A stretch of DNA of 64,000 nucleotides, taken from NCBI GenBank assembly GCA_964035775.1, contig OZ038316.1, positions 32,038,969 through 32,102,968 on the forward strand, given 5' to 3'. Every line of letters begins with the position of its first letter. Position 1 is the stretch's first letter. The notes beneath the pieces were generated by a model. That model saw nothing but the letters and a program-made list of their open reading frames with translations. It made no database searches and was not told where the DNA came from. The DNA is from Osedax frankpressi. Its lineage: Eukaryota > Annelida > Polychaeta > Sabellida > Siboglinidae. Of the stretch, positions 1 through 12,700 are shown piece by piece. Position numbers and translations under genes: made by a program.

Positions 1-421
1 ATAGGGATTTTACTCTTATGCTAATCCCGATGTATCATTGAATATGTATGGGATTTCTACGAAATGAATTGCAATGTAACGAGGAAACCCAAATCTACAA
101 ATATTATGTTTAACATTTTGCGAAAATATAATATGACCAAAAATATTTGCGAACAAAATTTAAATGTTTTTCAACAAAATTTTCAATGTTATAAAATATT
201 TTAAAAACAATTCTAAAAATGTTGAACTCAATTATTTAAGTATAACTATAATATACATTCTGTGAAAATATTATCGAAAACGAACTGTAAACTAAAAATA
301 TACCATTTTTTAGTATAGAAATATATTATTGTATTAATAGAATATAGTCATATATATAATAGTAAATTTAGATAATATATAATATATATACAAAAATATC
401 AAAATAAAATCTAAAACTTTG

Positions 422-453
<32 letters not shown>

Positions 454-1059
454 ACATACATATATTAAAATATACAATATATATGAATAATTATAATATA
501 AAAAACTAAAATTTTCCACTCCCCTAATTCGCAGACTGTACCTTTCTAGACCTCCTACTTTCATGACTACCTTTATAAGCAAATAACAGGAAAAGTAAAT
601 ATACCTCTTGACAATATAAATATAAACATTGAATGTTAAATTTTAATTATTTTTTAACATTATAAAAATCGTTAAACTATAAATTAACCAAATATAAAGT
701 TTAATTTAACTAATTTATTCAAAAATTAATTAGATTTACATAAATATTATATAATATTTTCTCAGTTGACTTTTTAAAATAAATTATTTGAAAGTTTTTA
801 TTAAATTTTAAAATCTGAAATTTTAACATATAAAAGAAAATTGATTAAATTATTATTTTATATAATAAAAAAAAAAATTGTTCTAAAATTTCCCCTCCCA
901 ATATTCCAACACTCAATATGACCAGCCAACCCCAAACCTACAGAAACTGTACGCCGTCCGAACCCTTCATAATCTCAAACTTACACATAGCCCCCATTGT
1001 CCCGACTCCACAATAGACCAAACCTACATAAACCCTAATTTACAGCCGACATCCTGATT

Positions 1060-1290
1060 CTCGCATACCATCCACGGCCCAATGCATACCATCCACAGCC
1101 CAATGCATACCATCCACAGCCCAATGCATACCATCCACAGCCCAATTCATGTCATCCACAGCCCAATGCATACCATCCACAGCCCAATGCATACCATCCA
1201 CAGCCCAATGCATACCATCCACAGCCCAATGCATACCATCCACAGCCCAATACCATCCACAGCCCAATGCATACCATGCACAGCCCAATG
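1060..1290. repeat. 21-bp minisatellite in NOMO intron 2
   Basis: About ten copies of a unit like CATCCACAGCCCAATGCATAC, with a few substitutions and one shorter copy near 1250. The array starts about 18 bp downstream of the NOMO exon 2 splice donor in the direction of transcription. It creates spurious ORFs on both strands. Confidence 0.95.
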
Positions 1291-1308
1291 CCTCCGAAAG
1301 ACTTGAAC

Positions 1309-1545
1309 CTTGCCGATGACGCCGAAGCCTGTGAAATGGAAATCGATGTCCTCGGCTCGACTGCACTTGTCCGTTTCACCGTCGATAGTCAATTGCACCT
1401 CGTCGGGTTGAAACGCCCAGCCGGGAGGTGGCGCCACGCGTAACACGTACTCGCCCTTGTCGTAGATGGGGATCATGTAGTAACCGTTCAGCGGGGCGCA
1501 CTCCGTAGTGTACTTTAGGATGCCCTGCTTCGAGAATAGCTTCAT
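1309..1545 (-). CDS. NOMO: NOMO coding exon 2 (first Ig-like repeat)
   Basis: Seventy-nine codons, acceptor gccag|ATG AAG and donor GGC AAG|gttcaa. It contains CAPLNGYYMIPIYDKG and FTGFGVIGK, the most conserved stretch of the NOMO N-terminus. The internal ATG at its first codon is not the gene start, because exon 1 supplies the signal peptide in frame. Confidence 0.88.
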
Positions 1546-2427
1546 CTGGCGAAAAGGATGTCGATGGTGTAAAATGGTAATCGCGACGCAGGTGTATGTA
1601 GCTTAATGTAATTAGACGAGCATTATAATTCTCTTTCTCTATTAACATACTAAAATTGTAATATCTATATAGATATGAAATCTAATAAATATAAGAAATT
1701 CAGTACTTCAAATTAAAATATATAAAATTTAGATCTGCTTCAGTAAGGCAGCTGCATCATTTTTATCTTTTGCAATGTTTATTTTTCCGCAAATGTATTT
1801 ATTTAAAAAATATCATTCAACGTATGCATTTGATATTTCACTGCTTCTATTTAAATACGTATTTGTTTAATATGACATATTTTGATGTGCACCAATCTTA
1901 ACAGAAAATAGAGTTGTTCCCGAGAAGTGCCTTTAAACTCTTAATCAGGGTATATTATTATTCTTCTGAAGACCATGTTATAATAGCGATTTTTTAATAA
2001 ACTATATGCTTTTTATTTGAAATAATATACACAATCAGAAATAGTCAGATATCACAACTAGGTGAGATATTTGATTAAATTATATGTTAACTGTTGATAG
2101 GTCGTCGTAAGTGAAGATATTCATATATTATTATAATTTATAATATATTAAATAGAACTAATTAAATGATATCCTTCCAATATGTTGTAATATTAAGTAA
2201 CTTCTAAGATATCATGCAAAGATTACTTAGAACGTTATTGACAATATATAGTAATATTTAATTCAAAATTTCGCCGGTGTTGTTAAAAATGTATGATTAG
2301 TACGTACTTCAATCTGTGAATAATTAATATCTACTTTGGATTTTATAAACCCTCCGCATCCTATAAAATCATCTGCATATATTACATTAAAGTAATATAA
2401 TAAAGCTATAAATATTAGTGATTTCAT
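1309..2427 (-). CDS. NOMO: Nodal modulator (NOMO/pM5) homologue, first two coding exons; gene runs off the left edge
   Basis: Exon 1 is 2427-2308 and exon 2 is 1545-1309, joined in phase 0. The start is an ATG after a run of A, followed by a signal peptide (MKSLIFIALLYYFNVIYA) and then DDFIGCGGFIKSKVDINYS. The GCGGF-K-D-NYS block and, in exon 2, ECAPLNGYYMIPIYDKGEYV, PPGW, DKCS and DFHFTGFGVIGK match the conserved N-terminus of NOMO, an ER membrane protein with many Ig-like/carboxypeptidase-regulatory-like repeats. From family knowledge, NOMO works with TMCO1 and nicalin in the multipass translocon. Donors are gtacgt (exon 1) and gttcaa (exon 2); the acceptor before exon 2 is ttttcgccag. Only 119 residues lie in the window; human NOMO is over 1,200 residues. 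Exon 1 is AT-rich and exon 2 GC-rich. I am confident of the family and fairly sure of both exon borders. Confidence 0.88.
2308..2427 (-). CDS. NOMO: NOMO coding exon 1 (signal peptide)
   Basis: Forty codons from ATG to the donor GAA|gtacgt. The hydrophobic leader ends in ...VIYA, followed by the mature N-terminus DDFIGCGGF. It is too short to stand out as an ORF and was found by looking for the NOMO N-terminal motif upstream of exon 2. Confidence 0.85.
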
Positions 2428-3047
2428 TTTCCTTTTAAAACTATAAGATCGTAATATTTATTTTATAAAAGGACGAATATAGATTTCCGGTGTAAATAAA
2501 ATAGACCAATCAAGTTTATTGGATATGATCATAATTAATAGATTCAAATATTTAAAAATATTATTTTATACAATACATTCTACATTGTACACTGTGCAGT
2601 GTAAAATATATACTGTAGATTGTATATTGTATATTGTACAATGTACAGTGTATATGATACATTACTTCCCAATATTACACAGGTAATCTTTGGTAGTAGA
2701 ATTATTTGTGTTTTACTTTGTACATCGTTATATTGGTTTAAGCTATGGTAGGTATAATATATACTTGGTATATATGATTCTATAAATGTATTTATAGCCT
2801 AATTGTTCTTAATAAAATAATAAAAGAAATATTATTAATTATCATATCGTTTAAACGTTCTTTATCAAATTTAATACATCAAAACATACTTATACGATTA
2901 GTCGTAAAAGTAAGAATTCAATATAATTCTAAATATAACATAAGAACATATATTATTTATATATATATATATATATAATTATAGATACATCTACCCAAGA
3001 TTATAAATAATATTGATGTATACAAATTATTAATAACTATACTTATG

Positions 3048-3099
<52 letters not shown>

Positions 3100-4378
3100 C
3101 ATCGTGATTATCTTTTAGTACGCAATATTTACTAAATTCTGCTTTATAACTACGATTTGATTACATGAGAGTTAAACTCATGTGGCAGATTCCTCATTGT
3201 ATATTTTCAATTGAAATAGATTAAAAAGTATATAAACATATTCATTATAATAAAATGGATTATGCATTTGAATATGATACTTTTTAATTTTCTGATACAC
3301 TAAACATCACTTTTAAAGTATATATAATGTATGCGATTTTTTGAATAGATCAATTTAATATCAAGAATAGTGAATTTATCAAATAAATAATTCTTATTTT
3401 CGTTGTTCGTCATCATCTTCTATTGTCTTTCATACTTATCAAAGATTATGTATTTCGTGTCGTCTTTCTGTATCCTTCAATTATATACTGGTTTAAGACT
3501 CCATCCTATTCACCTCTTTTGAACACTCGTTATCTATATGTAAGAATGAAATGGTTTCGTAAATAAAGCAATTACAAAGATAATCTTGGACATAGAAATT
3601 CATACTCATCTTATTATTTACTTATCTTATCTATTTATATCAATTATCATATTTCATTATTTGCCAATAAATAGCCCTACCTACATGCTTAAAATGTTTT
3701 ACATGCAAATATTTTACAAGGTTTAATACTAACCCTTTACAATGCTTGCAACTAATCCTTTAAAAAATGTTCCACTAACCTTACAATTACTATCACTAAC
3801 TCTTTATAATTATTACCACTAACCCTTTACCAAGCTAACCACTAACCCTTTGCGAAGCTTACCACTAACCATTTACAAGTCTTAACACTAACCATTTACA
3901 AGTATTATCACAAACCCTTTACAAGTTTGACCACTAACCCTTTACAAAGCTAACCACTAACCCTTTACATAGCTTACCACTAATCCTTTACAATTATTAC
4001 CACTAGCCCTACACAACCGTAGATAATATCTAGAAAAAAAATAATTGTTTAAATATGCGTAAACGCGATATAAGAACTGATACATATTACTACTCCTAAA
4101 TGTTATGTTAGTTGTCTAGATCATATGGTAAAATATCGTGCCATTAAACAATCATACCATCGATTTATTTCGCTAATTGGTAATCCAAAACTCGACACCT
4201 ATCTGTTAGTAACTACTAAATAAAATAATATGATATATAGGCTATAGACTACAATTCATAACGTTTACTTGTCCGTTTTATATCAAGCTAGTGCATTCGA
4301 AGCCCTTGTCCTTAATATCCTAGCATCGAAACTCTAAGATATTGTAATTCGCATATGAATCCATGTATTCGGTGAATA

Positions 4379-4424
<46 letters not shown>

Positions 4425-6254
4425 TATATATATATATGCATATGCATTACTATTGTAGCTACTAGTTCACCTGTTAAACTGAATTATTTCTTTTTCCTCC
4501 GTATATTGCATTGCTTGTGTGTAATATTGATCTCGTTATTGCTCTCGTTTATATTCCACCAATATAATCAATAAATTTCCATATTTACGATATCGTATCT
4601 GCACTAGTATTGCTACATCTCCATGGTGATACATTTATATTATGCAACTTTATTTTAATCAATTGATTGACACTTAAGTGTTTTGTAATTCTTACTATTA
4701 CCATGTACTACTCTCGCGCTCAAAACTATAATTTAAATAATATTATAAAAACTCAATTGAAACCATAATTTACTCCGAAAACCATTTGATTAATTCACTT
4801 GTAATTAACATGATTACTTAGAACACTCTATTTGTTAAATCCCTAATACAAATATTGAACATCTATCAATTCGTAGGTCAACAAGAATCCTATTCAATAT
4901 TAATTATCATTACAACTTCGTCATTATGTATACCCTTCCATGGTATATTCGGGATACACTGCTCATGACGCTATCTACTACGTAACATCAGCCTATCTCT
5001 AACTGTCAACGATTGTTCGCTATTTCGTCTCATGCGCCACATAAATCTAAAGCTAACGACTATTTCTACTTATCCATGTGATGATTGTTTTCCTAACTAT
5101 TGACTTATATCCCCGGTGAAATTCATATATATTATATAACATTTAAAAATATAAACAGTTATTTAAACTATTTCAATTATTAAAACGGTGATTTAAACTT
5201 GTGATTATTATTTGTATTCCTTCTTAATAATGACATATATAAATTAACCTTATTTATAAGTCAATATACTATTATTTATATGTAGCTTATATTAAATGTA
5301 TTATATGGCTCATATAAGTTATACTTTAATTTTAACTTTATATTTAATTCTCGTTTATTATGAGGAGCCAAAAAGTATAGATTATATTTGTTTTCGTAAA
5401 TGACGTTTTGCCTTTACGATGTTGTATTTATAACTAAATGCATATGCAGCGCTCGTCCAGAAATGCGTACTGGGTTATCAGTTTATATGTAATCGTATCG
5501 TTATATTCCAATAAATATAAACGTAGAAGGCTTTTGGTAACCTATGCACATTTCTCGGTGCGTTGACGAAAGCAAATCTACATATAGCAGTTAGCTGGAT
5601 ATGTTTTACTTATTTGAGGTGGATTTATAAATGTATGATTTACTCATGGCGTGTGTCATATGTAAGTTTATTGTGCAATGCATTTGACCTCACTATTATC
5701 TGATAGTATTGCAGACTATAATATGTAATAGTATATATATTATCTAATATTATAGTTATATAATATTATAATTAATGAGAAAAATTTGCTTTAAATTTTG
5801 GTACATAAAAACTCGAATAATAATTGTAATAATAATAATAATATATCAATATACAGTTCTAAATCTAAATATTTAACTTGCAGTTATTTATAGAAATTAA
5901 GTCCAGACTTATAATTAATATATTATATGTCATTACCACAATAAGTTACTAAATGTATACCATGTTAATTCATAAAACAAATGTACAATACAATCTAATT
6001 AAACACACATAAAGAAATAAATATGAATATCAGAGAAATTGTATATATTATCTGTTAATTACACGATAAACACTTGTAAAGTATTTTCAACACTTAAAAA
6101 GATCTTTTGAATTTTAAAAGCCGTGTTAGTTTTATGCTATTTAGTTCATTATTCCATAAATAGAGTGCGAATATATACGCACGACATACGTCTCACATAT
6201 ATGTGATACTCGATAGTTTATAGAACGGAGTAGGAGAAATGGTGGAAGGAAAAC
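2428..6254. other. Intergenic AT-rich DNA, no gene seen
   Basis: Apart from the 3.7-4.0 kb minisatellite, TA arrays near 3047-3098 and 4384-4438, and a GTAC-type palindromic patch near 2570-2655, I see no coding exon, RNA gene or transposon protein on either strand. The NOMO promoter should lie just above 2427. Confidence 0.5.
3715..4015. repeat. Degenerate minisatellite with telomere-like core
   Basis: Ten or more degenerate copies of a roughly 20-30 bp unit containing ACTAACCCTTTACAAG. The CTAACCC core resembles arthropod or vertebrate-type telomeric motifs, but the period and spacers rule out a simple telomeric array. Confidence 0.85.
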
Positions 6255-8360
6255 ATATACTTTGAGATATACTTTGAGATATACTTTGAGATATACTTTG
6301 AGATATAATTTGAGATATACTTTGAGATATACTTTGAGATATACTTTGAGATATACTTTGAGATATACTTTGAGATATACTTTGAGATATACTTTGAGAT
6401 ATACTTTGAGATATACTTTGAGATATACTTTGAGATATACTTTGAGATATACTTTGAGATATACTTTGAGATATACTTTGAGATATACTTTGAGATATAC
6501 TTTGAGATATACTTTGAGATATACTTTGAGATATACTTTGAGATATACTTTGAGATATACTTTGAGATATACTTTGAGATATACTTTGAGATATACTTTG
6601 AGATATACTTTGAGATATACTTTGAGATATACTTTGAGATATACTTTGAGATATACTTTGAGATATACTTTGAGATATACTTTGAGATATACTTTGAGAT
6701 ATACTTTGAGATATACTTTGAGATATACTTTGAGATATACTTTGAGATATACTTTGAGATATACTTTGAGATATACTTTGAGATATACTTTGAGATATAC
6801 TTTGAGATATACTTTGAGATATACTTTGAGATATACTTTGAGATATACTTTGAGATATACTTTGAGATATACTTTGAGATATACTTTGAGATATACTTTG
6901 AGATATACTTTGAGATATACTTTGAGATATACTTTGAGATATACTTTGAGATATACTTTGAGATATACTTTGAGATATACTTTGAGATATACTTTGAGAT
7001 ATACTTTGAGATATACTTTGAGATATACTTTGAGATATACTTTGAGATATACTTTGAGATATACTTTGAGATATACTTTGAGATATACTTTGAGATATAC
7101 TTTGAGATATACTTTGAGATATACTTTGAGATATACTTTGAGATATACTTTGAGATATACTTTGAGATATACTTTGAGATATACTTTGAGATATACTTTG
7201 AGATATACTTTGAGATATACTTTGAGATATACTTTGAGATATACTTTGAGATATACTTTGAGATATACTTTGAGATATACTTTGAGATATACTTTGAGAT
7301 ATACTTTGAGATATACTTTGAGATATACTTTGAGATATACTTTGAGATATACTTTGAGATATACTTTGAGATATACTTTGAGATATACTTTGAGATATAC
7401 TTTGAGATATACTTTGAGATATACTTTGAGATATACTTTGAGATATACTTTGAGATATACTTTGAGATATACTTTGAGATATACTTTGAGATATACTTTG
7501 AGATATACTTTGAGATATACTTTGAGATATACTTTGAGATATACTTTGAGATATACTTTGAGATATACTTTGAGATATACTTTGAGATATACTTTGAGAT
7601 ATACTTTGAGATATACTTTGAGATATACTTTGAGATATACTTTGAGATATACTTTGAGATATACTTTGAGATATACTTTGAGATATACTTTGAGATATAC
7701 TTTGAGATATACTTTGAGATATACTTTGAGATATACTTTGAGATATACTTTGAGATATACTTTGAGATATACTTTGAGATATACTTTGAGATATACTTTG
7801 AGATATACTTTGAGATATACTTTGAGATATACTTTGAGATATACTTTGAGATATACTTTGAGATATACTTTGAGATATACTTTGAGATATACTTTGAGAT
7901 ATACTTTGAGATATACTTTGAGATATACTTTGAGATATACTTTGAGATATACTTTGAGATATACTTTGAGATATACTTTGAGATATACTTTGAGATATAC
8001 TTTGAGATATACTTTGAGATATACTTTGAGATATACTTTGAGATATAGATATACTTTGAGATATACTTTGAGATATACTTTGAGATATACTTTGAGATAT
8101 ACTTTGAGATATACTTTGAGATATACTTTGAGATATACTTTGAGATATACTTTGAGATATACTTTGAGATATACTTTGAGATATACTTTGAGATATACTT
8201 TGAGATATACTTTGAGATATACTTTGAGATATACTTTGAGATATACTTTGAGATATACTTTGAGATATACTTTGAGATATACTTTGAGATATACTTTGAG
8301 ATATACTTTGAGATATACTTTGAGATATACTTTGAGATATACTTTGAAATATACTTTGAA
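6255..8360. repeat. Near-perfect 12-bp satellite (about 175 copies)
   Basis: Unit ATATACTTTGAG in tandem for 2.1 kb. From 6361 to 8040 every copy is identical. The only departures are one C-to-A change in an early copy (6307), a 6-bp partial unit at about 8047, and decay in the last two copies. The period is a multiple of three and has no stop in one frame, giving a 704-codon (RYTL)n ORF that is an artefact of the repeat. Confidence 0.98.
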
Positions 8361-8656
8361 TGTTAACGGTATTTAATTAGCATCCGATAGAACTTATTTA
8401 GAAAGTGAATAATGTGATCGTGGCAGAAACAATTGATTTAAAAAGTATCCCTATCTGTATTTTTAAGTATTGAGTGTACATTTGATATTCAGGCAGTTAA
8501 TAAAGAAGTATACAATATGCATAGACACAAGGAAATGCGTAGTGCATATCGAGGCAATAGCAAGAGCAACTTATAAGTGATGATAATCGAGGATGAGCAT
8601 GTAAGAGTGAGTGTGAATATGATATAGTTAGCTGGATATGTGATGTGATGTTGAAA

Positions 8657-8945
8657 TACTAATAACAATAATAATAGTAGTAATAATAATAACAATAATA
8701 ATAATAACAATAATAATAGTAGCAATAATAATAGCAATAATAATAATAACAATAATAATAGTAGTAATAATAATAACAATAATAATAATAACAATAATAA
8801 TAGTAGTAATAATAATAGCAATAATAATAATAACAATAATAATAGTAGTAATAATAATAACAATAATAATAATAACAATAATAATAGTAGTAATAATAAT
8901 AGCAATAATAATAATAATAATAATAATATTAGTAATAATAATAAC
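8657..8945. repeat. AAT/AAC/AGT trinucleotide array with higher-order pattern
   Basis: Trinucleotide array in which the succession of AAT, AAC and AGT triplets itself repeats about three times. It produces a poly-leucine ORF on minus that I do not regard as a gene. Confidence 0.95.
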
Positions 8946-9302
8946 AATGATAATAATAAAGAGTCAAAGAACAACCAAACATATAATAATACATAATTAG
9001 TCATTTATAGCATATGAATGGGAATGAAAGAAGTCTCAGTTTTTTCAGGTTTGATGGATAACTTATAATAATAATTATAATTTGATTCTAATTAAGGGAG
9101 TGGATGCGATCAGATGTTAAGTTAACGACAGGGATCAAAGGTGAATTTAATGTTTATCTATATATCAATTAAGATAGAAGTTAAAGGAGAAAAGTGAGGT
9201 ATTGGGTCATATTTAATATAAGTAGTATATACTACCAGAATATCCTAATCTTCTTTAGCTAAGGAGGCCTTTTCTGTAGAATTTTATTTGTATATATGAA
9301 TA

Positions 9303-9535
9303 TAAATACACACACACACACATACACACACACATACACATATACACACACATATACTCACACATACACATACATACACACACATACACATACAAACACC
9401 AACATATACACACACACACATATACATATACACACACATATACCCCCCCACACACACATACACACACACATACACATATACACACACATATACTCACACA
9501 CACACACATACACATACAAACACACACGCACATAT
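9303..9535. repeat. CA-rich array with internal duplication
   Basis: (CA)n interrupted by TA steps. Two blocks (about 9308-9398 and 9450-9530) share the same order of interruptions and seem to be a segmental duplication. A short C run sits between them near 9443. Confidence 0.93.
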
Positions 9536-9561
9536 ACATACGCTTGTAAGTACTGATAAAC

Positions 9562-9562
<1 letters not shown>

Positions 9563-9622
<60 letters not shown>
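9563..9622. repeat. (TA)n microsatellite
   Basis: Nearly pure TA dinucleotides directly after the CA array. Confidence 0.95.
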
Positions 9623-9624
<2 letters not shown>

Positions 9625-10291
9625 TATAAGACTTATACATGTTATACTATTTTTTTAAATAATAAAGTAATACATAGTTTTAAACTAATTGTGGATTATA
9701 TATAATAATATAGCGTATATGCTTATTAATTTATAATGCAAAATACGAATTATTATCTCTCCATATATATTCGTTGTGGCCTATTATGTTATCTTACGTA
9801 ACTTAATCTCTATACATATGAAATTAAATATATTTACAAACAACTAAAGTAAAAAATTGTTTTTTTTTCATAAATCAAATGATGCAAATAATAATAATAA
9901 TATTATAAGAATTTTTTATGAAGTGACTTAAATTGAAATTATAAAAATATACTCATAACTAGTGATGTAAAGTAAAACTAGTGATGTAAAGTAAATCCAG
10001 AAATAATGTTTCTAAACGATTTCATTTTCAAAAGTTTAGGTTTTGTAAAGGTTTCAGTTTAAAAAGTTTAAGTTTCTAAACGTTCTCATCGTTTTGAATT
10101 AAATAAAAAACATCTGAATACTAATTTTATTGACAAAAACAATTCAAAGATGTATACAAATGTAGGTATACATAATTAGAAATATATCATTCCAAAAAAT
10201 TATTTTCATGGAATTCATATTGATAGTTTCACATGAGTTAATGTATATTTATAAAGTAAACTCAGGCAATTACGTACTATATACTGCCAAA

Positions 10292-10516
<225 letters not shown>

Positions 10517-10886
10517 GATATTGATATTATTTGTTTTAATTATAATAATTATTTAAAATTTAGAAAGTTTAGTTGGTTATTTATTATATTTATTAAATTT
10601 AAAAATTCACTTGTAATCTGTAAAAAATTCCTTGAGTTATATGTAATATTACAATTGTTTTACGATGCTTCATTTATTTGTCAGTATATTATAATTATAT
10701 ACTTAATAAATGTATATACTAAATTTGAATAATTTATAAATTTAGTGTTGAAAATATATATACGTATTATAACTAAATTAATATTTGATACTTGCTGTTA
10801 ATGTGTTAAATTGTGATATTTATATCTCGTATTATAGTGGTTTCTAATTATTTAAAATAAAGTATTACGAGTTCAATACGATTTAA

Positions 10887-10952
10887 ATGTATTTCATACT
10901 CCTTTCTTGCCTAACGATATCGTACGTTATTTCCAAATCGACAATTCGAATG
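10887..10952 (+). CDS. LRR gene exon 1 (signal peptide)
   Basis: Twenty-two codons ending CGA ATG|gtgagt, a strong donor. Hydrophobic core FILLSCLTISYVIS. It joins in phase 0 to ATC GTT GAA GTG at 11025 after the acceptor aaaaccag. Confidence 0.78.
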
Positions 10953-12223
10953 GTGAGTTATTAATTTATATTTTAATATATTTATCATAGTATTTGTATT
11001 GATAATATTTAAATTTAAAACCAGATCGTTGAAGTGCAACAAGAATGTTTAAATTCTAACACCATTAAACAACATTGGTTATTACAGAACACGTCTAAAG
11101 TATTTTGTTCCGGTTATTTGTTTAACGATTCTGACATCCATTATAAAGCCTTCTGGCCCATAAACGGCGTATTTGAAAATGCGAAGTTAATAGATTTATC
11201 GAATAACTACCTCATACATTTAAATTCGCTATGGTTTCATAATGTACCGGAACTTGAGACTGTACTGCTTGATTACAACGGTATAGAGAGTATAGAGGTT
11301 GACTTATTCACGAGAAATGAGAAACTTAAAATTATTATACTTAGACGTAATAGAATTTCACGTATATCATTTCAGTTCGGTAAATTAAAATATCTTCGCC
11401 TGTTGAATTTAGAATTAAATCAATTGGCAAGTTTGAAAGAGAATATATTTCTACATATATTTAGTAACATAAAGAGAATGTCATATAACGAAGGAGTTAT
11501 TCTATATTCGAATAAATTTACGTGTGGTTGCGATATGAAGTGGCTATACATTACTGGTGAATACGAAGAACGGAAAATATACTTCTTTTTTGACACTGAA
11601 TTATGTTTATCGAATGTTCTTAATGATATCCCAGTGGCGTGCATCTTTTCGCCAAATAATAAAGCGAAAGTTGATACCGAGTTATGTAAAAAATATATAC
11701 AAAATATAATTGATTTTTATAATAAATGCGAAAATAGTTAGTTCATACAATATTTAATAATCATTATCAATTGTAAATATATAAAGTATTTTAATTATCA
11801 TATATAAAACATATATAACATTTTGATTCATCACTAAATGTAATATCAGCAGTTAAATCTGATTATAATGTTGATGACTCGTTGAATAAGTTCTCGAAAG
11901 AGAAGAAGATATTTATTATACTCACTATTCTGTTGCTTGTTATGTCAGTGGTTATAATATGCACATTGCTGAATAGGTCAATCGCCTTCAAAAACAATAC
12001 TCTCAATAATACGCCGCCATTAAAAACATATAATAACGCAATGCCGCAAGAATATCAATTGAAGGATTATTTACCTCAAGAGCAAATCAATAATTCGTAT
12101 ATTCCCGATATATTTAATAACACGATTGTTCAGATACTAGAAACTGACTGTTTAGGTGTATCGGAAAATGGTAATCAACACACATCAAGTACTGTAAAAC
12201 GGATTAATAATTTATTTGAATAA
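10887..12223 (+). CDS. Leucine-rich-repeat single-pass membrane protein (3 exons)
   Basis: Exons 10887-10952, 11025-11736 and 11850-12223; phases agree (0, then 1) and give 383 residues. Exon 1 is a signal peptide (MYFILLSCLTISYVIS). Exon 2 has four or five LRRs (for example LIDLSNNYLIHL, ETVLLDYNGIESI, IIILRRNRISRIS, LRLLNLELNQLASL) and then an LRR C-terminal cap (NKFTCGCDMKWLY with cysteines after it). Exon 3 adds a stem, one transmembrane helix (residues of the type IFIILTILLLVMSVVIICTLL begin shortly after exon start) and a tail of about 80 residues. The donors are gtgagt and gttagt. The layout suggests a cell-surface recognition or adhesion receptor with extracellular LRRs. I do not recognise the exact family: there is no Ig or TIR domain. 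A polyadenylation signal AATAAA lies at 12284. Confidence 0.8.
11025..11736 (+). CDS. LRR gene exon 2 (LRRs and C-cap)
   Basis: Opens after aaaccag and closes at A|gttagt. Reading past the donor hits a stop within two codons, so a naive ORF ends here. The next exon restores the frame in phase 1. Confidence 0.82.
11850..12223 (+). CDS. LRR gene exon 3 (transmembrane helix and tail)
   Basis: Acceptor taatatcag|CA, phase 1. It reads TVKSDYNVDDSLNKFSKEKK, a basic patch, then a 21-residue hydrophobic helix and a polar, Asn-rich tail ending at TAA. Taken alone this looks like a small membrane protein; matching phase and close spacing (113-bp intron) put it with the LRR exons. Confidence 0.75.
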
Positions 12224-12283
12224 ATCTAATGTCGAGTTATTTATAACATTGCTATATTGCGTAACGAAGTATTGGTTTCGATA

Positions 12284-12289
12284 AATAAA
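12284..12289 (+). terminator. Polyadenylation signal of the LRR gene
   Basis: AATAAA 61 bp after the stop codon. Confidence 0.55.
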
Positions 12290-12642
12290 TATTAAATATA
12301 TTTAATAAAAGCTTAAATATGACTTGGATATTAAATTCTGCAAATTCTATTAGTTTGTAAGATAATCTCTAAGCATATTTCGTATCTCAAATATAGTGAA
12401 AATAATATCATCAATAGCTATTTTTCAATATAACAACCGAGTCGTATAGATAAAATTATAAAAAAATAATAAAAATCATTATAAAATAACTTGTACGAGC
12501 AAAGTAATAAATTAAAATATATATCTAGGAATGACAAATTTGAGTACATTGTACAATATTATAATATATACATTGCACAATGTTAAAGAATATACATTTT
12601 AATTATATATTATAATACCAGTTACATAATAGTTGGTACAAT

Positions 12643-12700
12643 ACAATATGTGCACTATAGATTATTGGGTATACCCAACAATCTATAGTGCACATATTGT
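12643..12700. repeat. 58-bp nearly perfect palindrome
   Basis: Two 29-bp arms (12643-12671 and 12672-12700) are reverse complements with one mismatch and no spacer; the centre is GGTATACC. It can form a hairpin in RNA or a cruciform in DNA. Confidence 0.95.

Noticed and set aside
1082-1306. ORFs made of HTIHSPM or AVDGMHW repeats
   Set aside because: They are readings of the 21-bp minisatellite in NOMO intron 2, downstream of the exon 2 donor.
6262-8376. 704-codon ORF of (RYTL)n
   Set aside because: It is the 12-bp satellite read in its one stop-free frame. There is no composition change, start context or splice signal that suggests a protein.
8489-9004. 171-codon poly-leucine ORF on minus
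   Set aside because: It is the AAT trinucleotide array on the other strand.
12643-12700. microRNA precursor at the 58-bp palindrome
   Set aside because: There is no loop and the pairing is too perfect and symmetrical for a typical miRNA hairpin. Kept as a palindrome only.
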